From positions 1 through 34,004 of the forward strand of contig JAJDTY010000080.1 of the NCBI GenBank assembly GCA_022826945.1: a stretch of 34,004 nt of DNA, in the 5' to 3' direction. Each line of letters opens with the position of its first letter. The first letter of the stretch is position 1. This DNA is from Candidatus Binatia bacterium (lineage in GTDB: Bacteria; Desulfobacterota; Binatia; Bin18). The notes beneath the pieces are model-generated. The model saw only the letters and a list, made by a program, of their open reading frames with translations. It was not told where the DNA came from and ran no database searches. This document shows, one piece after another, positions 25,095 to 32,848 of this stretch. Position numbers and translations under genes: made by a program.

Positions 25095-25308
25095 GTGATA
25101 CCAGCAGCACGTATTCCCCACCTGAAGCCCGGTGATGATGCTACGCATTGCCGCTGAGCAGCGTCTCCCGTTCGCCCTACTGGTTCCGAACGAATAGACG
25201 GTTGCGGCTATGGTGGCAGCCCACCGTGGTGAGGTGGTTACTGTCGGTGGCCTGAGCGATCCAGTGGCTGATCTTTCTCAAGATGGCCGACGAGTACGCT
25301 AAGCCACG
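25095..25308. other. Mosaic intergenic DNA between the broken desulfurase and the next toxin-antitoxin pair
   Basis: Two short plus-strand open frames look like gene ends: one finishing AAEQRLPFALLVPNE at about 25196, and one of 31 codons starting at 25211 (MVAAHRGEVV...). I assign no function. The stretch marks the junction where the desulfurase lost its 5' end. Confidence 0.35.
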
Positions 25309-25380
25309 AACCAGCGCTTGCGGTCATCTTCTCAATAATGATATCGCTTTCTCAATATACTGATATCGGATGAAGCTATG
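25309..25380 (+). promoter_or_regulatory. Promoter/operator of antitoxin gene with two TGATATCG sites (copy A)
   Basis: Two direct half-repeats of the form TCTCAATA-n-TGATATCG lie at about 25330-25347 and 25350-25368, just before the antitoxin ATG at 25378. They probably form the operator for self-repression. The whole 72-nt block is found again at 27471-27542 without indels and with about eight substitutions. Confidence 0.6.
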
Positions 25381-25626
25381 GGCAAAGGACTTGTCAGAAC
25401 AGTGATCAGTCTGGATGACGAACAGAAGGCGTGGCTGGACCGGCAGGCCGCGTTGCGCCGCGTGTCCATGGCCGCGCTGATTCGCCAAGCGGTCAGCGAA
25501 TTTCAGAGACGGGAACAGCGCGGCGCGGCCGCGTCGTTTCAAGATGTGCTCAAGCAGACGGCGGGCATCTGGCAGGCCGGGGACGGACTCGAGTACCAGG
25601 AGCGTATTCGCAAGGAATGGCCCTGA
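25378..25626 (+). CDS. vapB: Ribbon-helix-helix antitoxin (VapB/CopG type)
   Basis: The 82-residue protein begins with the ribbon-helix-helix DNA-binding fold: TVISLDDEQKAWLDRQAAL (strand and first helix), RRVSMAALIRQAVSEFQRR (second helix). Its C-terminal half (FQDVLKQTAGIWQAGDGLEY) would neutralise the toxin. The toxin gene begins 3 nt after the stop. Its upstream region holds two TGATATCG sites that are the likely operator. Confidence 0.88.
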   Translation: MGKGLVRTVISLDDEQKAWLDRQAALRRVSMAALIRQAVSEFQRREQRGAAASFQDVLKQTAGIWQAGDGLEYQERIRKEWP

Positions 25627-25629
25627 CGG

Positions 25630-26034
25630 ATGGCCAGATATCTGCTCGACTCGGTTATCGTCATCGACCACTTTAACGGCGTTGAGGCGGCGACGGAGTT
25701 TCTTGCCGCCCACGGGCGCGACTGCGTGATTTCCGTCATCACCCGTGCGGAGACGCTTGCCGGATTCCCTACGGCATCGGAGCCCTTGGCCCGCCAGCTA
25801 TTGGACACGTTTGCGACGCTACCCGTAACCGTCGAAATCGCCGATGCAGCCGCACGCTTGAGGCGTACCCAGCGCTGGAAACTTCCAGATGCGATTCAGG
25901 CGGCCATCGCCATTCAGGAAGGTCTGACATTGGTCACGCGAAACACCCGGGACTTCAAGGCCGGCGGCCCGGTCGCGGTAGAAACTCCGTATCACATGCC
26001 CAATCCGCTCAAAAGGAAGAATAACACCTCATGA
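25630..26034 (+). CDS. vapC: VapC-type PIN-domain toxin
   Basis: The 134-residue protein is a standard VapC ribonuclease: first aspartate in YLLDSVIVIDHF, glutamate in TRAETLAGF, aspartate in KLPDAIQAAIAIQ, and a final TRNTRDFKAG. All catalytic positions appear present. It is the second gene of the antitoxin-toxin pair starting at 25378. The 47-nt direct repeat begins about 49 nt after its end. Confidence 0.9.
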   Translation: MARYLLDSVIVIDHFNGVEAATEFLAAHGRDCVISVITRAETLAGFPTASEPLARQLLDTFATLPVTVEIADAAARLRRTQRWKLPDAIQAAIAIQEGLTLVTRNTRDFKAGGPVAVETPYHMPNPLKRKNNTS

Positions 26035-26082
26035 ATACCGCTCAATGCGGGCGATGAGGCGGATTGCCGGATGAGAGCCCCG

Positions 26083-26129
26083 GAAGCCCGCGTTGCGCGG
26101 GCCGTGAGCCCAGCGGCGACTGAGCGACA
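26083..26129. repeat. 47-bp direct repeat, left copy, with internal palindrome
   Basis: This block matches 26893-26939 at 46 of 47 positions. It contains GCCCGC-GTTGC-GCGGGC (26086-26102), a hairpin; in the right copy the single change C to T still allows a G-U pair. The two copies enclose the inverted toxin-antitoxin module at 26133-26803. Confidence 0.9.
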
Positions 26130-26132
26130 GAA

Positions 26133-26387
26133 TCACTCTGCATCCTCTGGATCAGGCGGCAGGTCCGGGGCCTTGTCGAGATAGCGCGGCAGGTCACTCT
26201 CGACCGCATCTGCTGCGCGCTTCCGCAGAAAAGTCTCCGCCGTCTCGACGGCACCGATCTTCTGGGCGACGGCGGCGACAATCCATTGATTGAGCGAGAC
26301 GCCGTCCTCCCTGGCGAGACGTGTCGCCGTCTCTTTGAGTGATATTGGCAATTGCAACGGGTACTTGTAGCGACGGATATCAGTCAT
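26133..26387 (-). CDS. HicB/RHH-type antitoxin downstream of a PIN toxin
   Basis: The 84-residue protein has a ribbon-helix-helix-like region: YPLQLPISLKETATRLARED, GVSLNQWIVAAVAQKIG, typical of the chromosomal HicB/toxin-antitoxin RHH family. An acidic C-terminal tail (DKAPDLPPDPEDAE) follows. It overlaps the end of the toxin gene by 4 nt (ATGA), so the order here is toxin first, antitoxin second, the reverse of the usual arrangement. The pair lies on the minus strand between two copies of a 47-bp repeat. Confidence 0.85.
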   Translation of the reverse strand: MTDIRRYKYPLQLPISLKETATRLAREDGVSLNQWIVAAVAQKIGAVETAETFLRKRAADAVESDLPRYLDKAPDLPPDPEDAE

Positions 26388-26803
26388 CTGCTCAACCTCC
26401 TTACCATGCTACCAGGGGTTGTAATCTCAACCCCAAATGAGGGCGCTGGCCCAAAATCCTTGACGTTATGCGTTACGATGGCGTCGGTATGCCCGTTCAG
26501 GGCTGTTTCCAGAACCATTTCGTCGTCGGCGTCGCGCAACATCGGTCGGAGCCGGAACGATATGTCAACTGGTTCGCTCAGGGCGGCAAGGGCGTTCATG
26601 ATCCTTGCAACGTCGTCGAGTTGGTGACCTGTGACTACACGGGTTCCTGCACGGCTCAGAACCGCCTCATACTCCAGGAAGAGAGCCGTGGAGCACAGGA
26701 GCGTCGCGCGTCGCACCTCAAGCAGTCTGAGGAGCGCATTACTCGCCCCTCGACGGCTCCGAAAAGCAGCAACAATTATGTTGGTGTCTAGCACCAATCT
26801 CAT
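26384..26803 (-). CDS. PIN-domain toxin, COG1569 type
   Basis: The 139-residue protein belongs to the PIN family often annotated as putative toxin of COG1569. The first aspartate is in MRLVLDTNIIVAAF, a glutamate in ALFLEYEAVLSR, aspartates in LRDADDEMVLETAL, and an HNVKDF end motif. It precedes its antitoxin gene with a 4-nt overlap. No clear ribosome site is visible in front of the ATG at 26803. The sequence just upstream (26805-26890) is A+T rich. Confidence 0.88.
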   Translation of the reverse strand: MRLVLDTNIIVAAFRSRRGASNALLRLLEVRRATLLCSTALFLEYEAVLSRAGTRVVTGHQLDDVARIMNALAALSEPVDISFRLRPMLRDADDEMVLETALNGHTDAIVTHNVKDFGPAPSFGVEITTPGSMVRRLSR

Positions 26804-26892
26804 GATGACATCATATGAAACATCTTATAGGATGTCTATATTTCGATACGCAAATCTCGTAGAGCAGAGGTTCTTATCTATGAAAGCTAATC

Positions 26893-26939
26893 GAAGCCCG
26901 CGTTGCGTGGGCCGTGAGCCCAGCGGCGACTGAGCGACA
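26893..26939. repeat. 47-bp direct repeat, right copy
   Basis: This is the second copy of the block at 26083-26129, with one mismatch. The ATG of the broken PIN gene follows one base after it (26941), so the repeat has taken the place of the normal upstream antitoxin gene and ribosome site. Confidence 0.9.
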
Positions 26940-26940
26940 T

Positions 26941-27288
26941 ATGACTGAGCGAGATACCAACGTACTGCTCCGCTATCTCCTGAGAGACGCCGCAGCGCAG
27001 GCGGAAAGGTCGCGTCGCGTTTTTGAACGCGACGAGCGCATCCTCATTACGGATAAGGCTGACGTGGTTGCTGTCGTTGAAAAGCTTTTGCAGGAACCCA
27101 ACGTGCGCTTTGAGGACGATGAAGTGATCTGGAGCGCCTTGCAGGCATATCGTGAGACGGATGCGGACTTCGCCGATGCCCTGAGCATGCACAAGGCTCT
27201 GAAAACGGCAGCCCTCGACGATGAGTTGCATGCGGTTTACACCTTCGACACCACCGCTTTGCAGTTGCCTTACACCGCCGAGCCGTAG
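26941..27288 (+). pseudogene. Orphan PIN-domain toxin gene with internal deletion
   Basis: The frame starts as a PIN toxin (ERDTNVLLRYLLRDAAAQAE, with the first aspartate) and has a normal-looking second half (EKLLQEPNVRFEDDEVIWSA, ETDADFADALSMHKAL, YTFDTTALQLPYTAEP). Between ILITDK and ADVVAVVEKLL the helix that normally bears the conserved glutamate (a segment of type VLVETVWVL) is missing, about 20 or more residues. No antitoxin precedes it; the 47-bp repeat does. It is probably an inactive remnant. Confidence 0.75.
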
Positions 27289-27470
27289 CGTCCACTCAGC
27301 CCGTGACAGCAACAGGAATTGATTCGAGCCTTGCTCGTTGCGACGTTCTCCGACAGTCGATTCTCAAAAGAGCCTTTGTGGGTGAGCCTGTCCCGCAGGA
27401 CCCGCACGACGAACCGGCCTCGGTTCTTCTGGACTGAATCAGGGCCGAAAGAGAGAAGGCGGTGAAGAAC

Positions 27471-27542
27471 AACCAGCGCTTGCGGCCATCTTCCGAATAC
27501 TGATATCGTTTTCTCAATATCCTGATATCGGGTGAATCTATG
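27471..27542 (+). promoter_or_regulatory. Copy B of the antitoxin promoter/operator, without its genes
   Basis: This 72-nt block aligns end to end with 25309-25380: same length, about 64 identical positions, both TGATATCG sites and an ATG at the same place (27540-27542). What follows is not an antitoxin. It is either a remnant of a lost module or a decoy binding site for the antitoxin encoded at 25378. Confidence 0.75.
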
Positions 27543-28174
27543 AACAACCGGCGTCCCGACAGAGAGCGGGCACTCCTGGGAATGCAGGTATTGAAGAGAG
27601 GCCCATGCGCGCAGATATTCCGGCTCGACCGCCGCAGCCGCGATGAGCGCAACGCGGGCGGTGCCCCCTGGGCATAGAACGCTGTTTAACAGATGGCTGA
27701 TTGTGAACTGGAGATTGGACCATCATGGTGTAGGGGCAACGTATGCGGCGCTACTATCGGTCGTACAAGCCACCAAATTACGCCCCAAAAGACATTTTAC
27801 GGTTTAATACGCCGCCTGATTGTGCACAAAAAGGCGCCTCGTGGTTCAATAAGTTATTGATTTTATTGAATTCAGGTCAGAGACCCCCCCTATGTTTGCA
27901 GACAGTGTTTGTTAAGGAAGAACGATGTTTGATAATAAACCGCTCCCATAGCACACCGCAGACACGATACAACCGGGGCGCTCCCTTCTCCTCCCCGCTC
28001 GGGGCGGGTGAGGTGTATTGCCTGCGTCAGCCGAGGAAGAGGGGGGCAAAGGCCACGGCGGGCTGGCCGAAGAGGGGGGTGAGCCAGTGGCCGAGATTGC
28101 CGGCGGCCAGGATGGCCGCCCTCCCAGGCAGAGCGCCCCCCCCCGCCCACTTGGAGCCGGCCCCTCTCCTTCCC

Positions 28175-28219
28175 GACGAGCGCGGACTGGCATGGCGACA
28201 ACGTATCGTAAACCGCCCT
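28175..28219. repeat. 45-nt dispersed repeat (second copy at 24169-24213)
   Basis: The two blocks agree at 42 of 45 positions, including an unbroken run of about 24 nt across GGCGACAACGTATCGTAAACC. Flanks differ on both sides. Both copies lie in gene-free DNA beside damaged genes. Confidence 0.85.
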
Positions 28220-28261
28220 CTCTTGTCCCTCCTCTTGACCCGCTCCAGACGGCAAGCCATC

Positions 28262-28831
28262 ATGCTCCGATTGTTTTCCACGGGAGAGCAAAAACCGATT
28301 CATGCTAGGATTTTCATGTTAGGGCGGCTTGGGGCGGTGTGGGGAATTGGTGGTGTTATCCTCCTACTGGTCTATTCCATCGCCCGACTCTCCGTCATTA
28401 CATTGGACGCCTTTCACTACGAGTTCTCCTGGTACCACTGGCTGGCGCTCGGCCTGAACGTCGTCTGGATGGCCTATTCGGAGGGCTATTACGGCTTTCA
28501 GTGCGGCTTTGCACCGCGGGTCGCGGCCCGTGCGAAATATCTGGCCGCCTATCCGAGTCCGCTGTGTGCATTGTTGGCACCCGTCTTTTGCATGGGCTAT
28601 TTCTCCATTCACCGACCCCGACAAATTTTCGTCTTCGTTCTCACCGCCATGATCGTCGCCTTTGTCCTGGTCATCCCCTATCTGGCTCAGCCGTGGCGCG
28701 GCATTGTCGATGCTGGCGTGGTCGTCGGCTTGTTCTGGGGGTTGATCACCATTGTAGTGTTTGCCTTCCAAGCCTTTACGTCGGACGATTTTTCGTATTC
28801 GCCCGAGGTGCCGGGTTACACACCGGAGTAG
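28262..28831 (+). CDS. Multi-pass membrane protein of unknown function
   Basis: The last 190 codons of a longer open frame form a membrane protein with about five hydrophobic segments: AVWGIGGVILLLVYSIARL, WLALGLNVVWMAYSEGYYGF, SPLCALLAPVFCMGYF, FVFVLTAMIVAFVLVIPYLA and GVVVGLFWGLITIVVFAF. I chose the ATG at 28262; the ATG at 28316 is a good alternative, since everything before 28262 is repeat DNA. I do not recognise the family. The next gene is 138 nt away, also a membrane protein. Confidence 0.65.
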   Translation: MLRLFSTGEQKPIHARIFMLGRLGAVWGIGGVILLLVYSIARLSVITLDAFHYEFSWYHWLALGLNVVWMAYSEGYYGFQCGFAPRVAARAKYLAAYPSPLCALLAPVFCMGYFSIHRPRQIFVFVLTAMIVAFVLVIPYLAQPWRGIVDAGVVVGLFWGLITIVVFAFQAFTSDDFSYSPEVPGYTPE

Positions 28832-28969
28832 CGACCCGCGCTGTCTCGTCGTGCGCCTCCGGCGGCTTCTCAGACATAAGACCCAATAGACTCCCTCAGG
28901 ACAGTACAATCATTACTTGTCTTGGACCATCCACGTCTTATAGTGTCCGCGTACAATTCGTTCGTCACC

Positions 28970-30187
28970 ATGGACGCCACCAATCTTGTTCTCCCACTCA
29001 TTGCGATCTCTGTCGCCGCTCTTTTGCTGCTGCCGGCAATCAAGGAGAGCACAGTCTGGAGAGCGAGCGTCACGCCCCTGGCCTCGATCATTGGCAGTGG
29101 ATTTTTGGTGGTCGCGCCGTTGCTCGCCCTGGTTGTCGGCTGGGTCGCTCCTCTGGCGATGTTGGCCATCGTTGGCATCGCTTATGGCCTGGGTGAAATT
29201 TCGCGCTTCAATATCCGTCATGGCGAACCCTTGCTGCAAAGCGGCGAAGCGCCGACCTTGCTGGTGACGACCGAGCGTCTCGCGAATTTTACCCTGTCAC
29301 TGGCCTATATCGTATCCGTTGCGTTCTACATCAGATTGTTAGCCTCTTTTGTATTCAGAGGCGTCGGATTGGACACGGCAATCGGCGCACAGGTATTGAC
29401 CACGCTGATTTTGATATTCATCGGCTATATCGGTTGGCGACGGGGGCTGGAGGGTCTGGTCCGTGTCGAGGAGTACTCGGTCAGCATCAAGCTGGCGATC
29501 ATCGTGGCCCTGCTGTTCGGACTGGCGAATTATGACGCTTCTGTCGATTTTTCGATTCGTGATTTTCCGGCGCCCTCTGTGTCAGCCTGGGAACAACTCC
29601 GTCAACTCGCCGGCATGTTATTGGTTGTGCAGGGCTTTGAAACCTCACGCTATCTTGGCAGCGAATTCTCTGCGGAGTTGCGCATCAAGAGTATGCGTTT
29701 CGCCCAGATCGTCTCGGGTCTGATCTACGTTGCCTTCATTGTCATGTGCATGCCGCTTCTTCTGGGTCTGGACGGTCTGAAAGTGGACGAGACAGCGATT
29801 ATCGGTCTCTCGGGTCACATAGCCATGGTCCTCCCGGCCATGCTCGTCTTGGCTGCCACCATGAGCCAATTCAGCGCGGCCGTGGCCGATACGGCTGGCG
29901 CCGGTGGACTGGTCGAAGAGGAAAGTGGAGGTCGGATACCAGTGCGGCACGCCTCTGTGGCGGTGGTCAGTTTGGGGATCGTCCTAGTCTGGACGACCAA
30001 TGTGTTCGAGATCATCGCCCTGGCCTCACGGGCCTTCGCCGCCTACTACCTGTCACAGGCTCTGACCGCGTTTCAGATTGCCAGCCACAGACCTGAGGGC
30101 CGGTCGCGTCGGATCGGCAGGATTGCCACGGCCCTGGCCGCTGTTCTGTTGGTCTGGGTCGTCATCTTTGCCGTGCCCGCAGACTAG
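28970..30187 (+). CDS. Polytopic membrane permease-like protein, function unknown
   Basis: The 405-residue protein has about eleven membrane segments, among them LVLPLIAISVAALLLLPAI, SGFLVVAPLLALVVGWVAP, FTLSLAYIVSVAFYIRLLAS, LTTLILIFIGYIGW, LAIIVALLFGLANY, and ATALAAVLLVWVVIFAV at the end. The layout recalls amino-acid/polyamine/organocation (APC-fold) permeases, including VQGFETSRYLGSEF in the middle, a segment similar to the APC helix with FEG. I chose the ATG at 28970 because the 16 upstream codons are polar and atypical. It probably imports a small substrate that cannot be named. Confidence 0.75.
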   Translation: MDATNLVLPLIAISVAALLLLPAIKESTVWRASVTPLASIIGSGFLVVAPLLALVVGWVAPLAMLAIVGIAYGLGEISRFNIRHGEPLLQSGEAPTLLVTTERLANFTLSLAYIVSVAFYIRLLASFVFRGVGLDTAIGAQVLTTLILIFIGYIGWRRGLEGLVRVEEYSVSIKLAIIVALLFGLANYDASVDFSIRDFPAPSVSAWEQLRQLAGMLLVVQGFETSRYLGSEFSAELRIKSMRFAQIVSGLIYVAFIVMCMPLLLGLDGLKVDETAIIGLSGHIAMVLPAMLVLAATMSQFSAAVADTAGAGGLVEEESGGRIPVRHASVAVVSLGIVLVWTTNVFEIIALASRAFAAYYLSQALTAFQIASHRPEGRSRRIGRIATALAAVLLVWVVIFAVPAD

Positions 30188-30305
30188 CCCGCAGCATTTG
30201 CCTTGGACCGACTCCTCCTTGCGCCCGGTCCTGTCGCTTGACAGTGCCGGACGGCTTCAGGCAAAACCAGAACTGGAAACTCTAACAGTACCGAGGAGAC
30301 GACTC

Positions 30306-31493
30306 ATGTCAGGACCGTTGGCTGGTTATCGCGTTATTGACGTCACCCAGATGTTGTCAGGCCCTATGGCCACCATGATGCTGGGCGACCAGGGGGCGGA
30401 CGTCATCAAGGTCGAACCGCCGGAAACGGGCGACCTGACACGTGCCCTTGGTGGAAAGTCGCGGCCCATCTCCCCGTTTTTTTCCACTCTGAATCGAAAT
30501 AAGCGCTCGGTGGTCCTGAATCTGAAAGACGAAAAGGGCGTCGGCCTGCTCAAAGACCTCGTCGCCGGTGCTGATGTATTTGTCCAGAATTTCCGGCCTG
30601 GCATAGCTGAGCGGATGGGAATTGGTGAGGATGTCCTGCGCCAGGTGAAACCGGACCTCATCTATGTGTCCATCAGCGGCTTTGGCGAAAAAGGGCCGTA
30701 TGTCGGCAAGCGCGTCTATGATCCGGTCATCCAGGCGCTGTCCGGTCTGGCCGATATTCAATCCGACCCGGATAGCGGCCGGCCGCGTATGATGCGGCTT
30801 ATCATTCCCGACAAGGTTACGGCCCTGACCGCGGCTCAAGCCATTACCGCCGCCCTCCTGGCCCGGGAACGGACCGGGGAGGGGCAGCACGTCCGGCTCG
30901 CCATGCTGGACGCAGTGGTCTCGTTTCTGTGGCATGAGGGTATGACGCAGTACACTTTTATGGGCTCGGACATCGGGCCGGCCCGACCGGCTGACACGCG
31001 GGATATGGTCTTTGAGACCGCGGATGGTTATATCACCGCGGCGGCGGTCTCGGACAAGGAATGGCAGGGCATGACGCGCGCCCTGGAGCGGCCTGAGTGG
31101 CTGGAAGATGCCCGATTCAGCACGCCTGCCGGGCGGGTTAAATACGCCGATGTGCGTCTGGATATGACGGCCGAGGTCTTGAAAGAAAAAAAATCGGTCG
31201 AATGGCTGGAACGTCTCGATGCCGAGCAGGTGCCGTGCGCTCCGGTCAATCGTAAGGCCGACGTACTGACCGACCCGCAGGTTGCGGCCAACAAGCTGAT
31301 TGTTGAATCCGACCATCCGCACGCCGGTCACATGCGCCAAGCTAGGCCGGCTGCGCGATTTGAGGGCACGCCCGCGGAACTCCTGCGTCAGCCGGCCCCG
31401 CTGTTGGGCGAGCAGACAGACACGATTCTGACCGAATTGGGTCTGTCTGCGGACACCCTGGCCAAGTTGCGTGAGGCTGGCACGATTGCCTGA
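30306..31493 (+). CDS. Class III (CaiB/BaiF) CoA-transferase
   Basis: Family III CoA-transferases move CoA between acids, such as formyl-, carnitine- or aromatic succinyl-CoA. The 395-residue protein starts LAGYRVIDVTQMLSGPMATM and shows LGDQGADVIKVEPPETGD, NRNKRSVVLNLK, VFVQNFRPGIAERMG, SISGFGEKGPY, the catalytic aspartate D139 in VYDPVIQALSGL, and ARERTGEGQHVRLAMLDA. The ATG at 30306 has a GAGGAGA site; the frame extends upstream through the previous gene's end but that part is not protein-like. It stands alone on the plus strand, and its acyl substrate is unknown. Confidence 0.93.
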   Translation: MSGPLAGYRVIDVTQMLSGPMATMMLGDQGADVIKVEPPETGDLTRALGGKSRPISPFFSTLNRNKRSVVLNLKDEKGVGLLKDLVAGADVFVQNFRPGIAERMGIGEDVLRQVKPDLIYVSISGFGEKGPYVGKRVYDPVIQALSGLADIQSDPDSGRPRMMRLIIPDKVTALTAAQAITAALLARERTGEGQHVRLAMLDAVVSFLWHEGMTQYTFMGSDIGPARPADTRDMVFETADGYITAAAVSDKEWQGMTRALERPEWLEDARFSTPAGRVKYADVRLDMTAEVLKEKKSVEWLERLDAEQVPCAPVNRKADVLTDPQVAANKLIVESDHPHAGHMRQARPAARFEGTPAELLRQPAPLLGEQTDTILTELGLSADTLAKLREAGTIA

Positions 31494-31547
31494 GTCCTGG
31501 ATGGTATATCGGACGCCTGAGGCCGGTCTCGCTAGAAGCAGTCTTCC

Positions 31548-32747
31548 TTAAGCTGAACGCTGTAAGCGGCCGGCCTTCCAGAGCAGGATCAATAGCACGA
31601 CCCAGAACACCTGGGCGCCAATAGCCGCTGCCCACAGAAACCAGGCCAGTTTGCCGACAAGGGCACACAGCAGCACGAGCAGAGAATAGTCGCGGCTGGT
31701 CAGCCCGGCGACCATCTTTTCAATCCAGATATCTTCCCAGCCGCCCCGTGCCCGGCTGGCGTCCTCGGTTTTCTCGGCTCGGGTCACCAATGGGAAGGAA
31801 ATGAACGCGGCCGCAGCCAGCAGCCCGCCGAGCAGCGGAGCAGCGGCCAGTCCATCCTGTTTCCATACCGCCACCCCAACCCCGAGAAAGATGGCAATAT
31901 GGACCGCCGTATCCAGGGTGATGTCGAGCCACTCTCCCAGCGGCGATTCCAGCATTTTGACTCGCGCCACCTCACCGTCCACACAGTCAAGGACGGTCGA
32001 GAACTGAAGCAACAGCGCCCCAAGCACCGACCCACCATAACTGCCAAGCAGGAAGCAACTCGCACCCAGCAATCCGGTCAGAAATGAGAGAATGGTAATC
32101 TGATTGGGCGTCAGCGGGGTGCGGAGAAAAAGGCGGGTGATCAGCCGGGAGCAACTGCGATTGAGATAAGTATCAACCAGACCGTCGCGCGGATTCTCCA
32201 GGGTGAGGAGAAAGGCTTTCTCAACCGCACCACGGTCGTCCTTCTGGGTCAGACGATACAAGAAGTGCTGACCGGGAGACCGCACCGGAAGCGGTTCGGT
32301 GTACTCTTGCGACAGGCTACTCTCCTGTGTCCAGGCCGCCAGCAGCGAAGCGAGCTGCGAAACAGGGACAATCGCCAGATTTGCATGATTGGAGTCACCG
32401 TGTACCTGCCAACCGTCCTCGTATTCCTTTCCCACGTCCTGAATCAGGGCCGGGCGGAAAAGCGTATCGCACGAAAAAATCAGACAGTATCCCACGTCGG
32501 AAGGCAGGTCCGTCGGCAGCGGACTGCGCGGCGTGATCCACACTATCCCTCCGGTGAGTCGCGGGTCATTCGCCAGCGAATTTTGCAGGGCAGCTGCCTC
32601 TTCATTCCGGGCCAATACGTAGCAGACCCGTGCACCTGCTCGCTGGGCGGTCAGGAGCGCCCGTTTCAGCAGCGAGAGCCCGCCAAAACGTGTCAGTGGA
32701 GACGGGGCATCCACTCCTCCAGTTGAGATCACAGCAGTATGAACCAT
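31548..32747 (-). CDS. CDP-alcohol phosphatidyltransferase fused to a degenerate nucleotidyltransferase-like domain
   Basis: The C-terminal domain (about 195-399) has the complete family signature D254-x2-D257-G-x2-A261-R-x8-G271-x3-D275-x3-D279 (DCVDGEVAR followed by GEWLDITLD) and several membrane segments, so it joins a CDP-alcohol to an acceptor in the membrane, as in phospholipid synthesis. The N-terminal part (1-190) has the shape of a nucleotidyltransferase (TRFGGLSLLKRALLTAQRAG) but lacks the G-x-G-x-R loop, reading STGGVDAPSPLTR. This fusion order recalls the IPCT-DIPPS enzymes of thermophiles. I chose the ATG at 32747; upstream in-frame ATGs (32768, 32843) overlap the space before the divergent lipoprotein gene. 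Confidence 0.85.
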   Translation of the reverse strand: MVHTAVISTGGVDAPSPLTRFGGLSLLKRALLTAQRAGARVCYVLARNEEAAALQNSLANDPRLTGGIVWITPRSPLPTDLPSDVGYCLIFSCDTLFRPALIQDVGKEYEDGWQVHGDSNHANLAIVPVSQLASLLAAWTQESSLSQEYTEPLPVRSPGQHFLYRLTQKDDRGAVEKAFLLTLENPRDGLVDTYLNRSCSRLITRLFLRTPLTPNQITILSFLTGLLGASCFLLGSYGGSVLGALLLQFSTVLDCVDGEVARVKMLESPLGEWLDITLDTAVHIAIFLGVGVAVWKQDGLAAAPLLGGLLAAAAFISFPLVTRAEKTEDASRARGGWEDIWIEKMVAGLTSRDYSLLVLLCALVGKLAWFLWAAAIGAQVFWVVLLILLWKAGRLQRSA

Positions 32748-32848
32748 ACGTGACCCAAACCGATACATTCGGCGGCGGCTGCTGGCAAGCAGGGCCGAGA
32801 GCAGCCTCGATTGCCTCCGCCGACTTGAACGCCTAGGATGCACTCAGA

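Larger units (their letters stand above)
27289..28261. other. Long gene-poor stretch with repeats and remnants
   Basis: 27289-27470 holds no gene I can support. 27471-27542 is copy B of the antitoxin promoter. A 45-codon frame at 27540-27677 starts where the antitoxin would, but does not resemble one. 27743-27940 is A+T rich, with no recognisable content. 27960-28220 holds G+C-rich intergenic repeats (for example CCCCGC/GCGGGG near 27995) and the 45-nt element shared with 24169-24213. The long open frame through 27743-28261 is read-through of this repeat DNA, not a gene. Confidence 0.6.

Noticed and set aside
25330..25371. Short repeats as a CRISPR array
   Set aside because: Only two units of about 17 nt are present, directly before an antitoxin start, which fits an operator.
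27743..28261. N-terminal extension of the membrane protein at 28262
   Set aside because: The translation is of intergenic repeat DNA shared in part with 24169-24213, rich in G, P and R with no fold-like pattern.
18372..28261. Prophage or complete insertion sequence
   Set aside because: No integrase, transposase, capsid or terminal repeat pair with target duplication was recognised; only fragments and repeats are visible.
28339..29196. Plus-strand open frame of 285 codons
   Set aside because: It is an alternative frame across two membrane-protein genes and has no family likeness.
30078..30305. Longer start for the CoA-transferase
   Set aside because: It overlaps the end of the permease gene, has no ribosome site, and the family N terminus is at 30306 with a good site.
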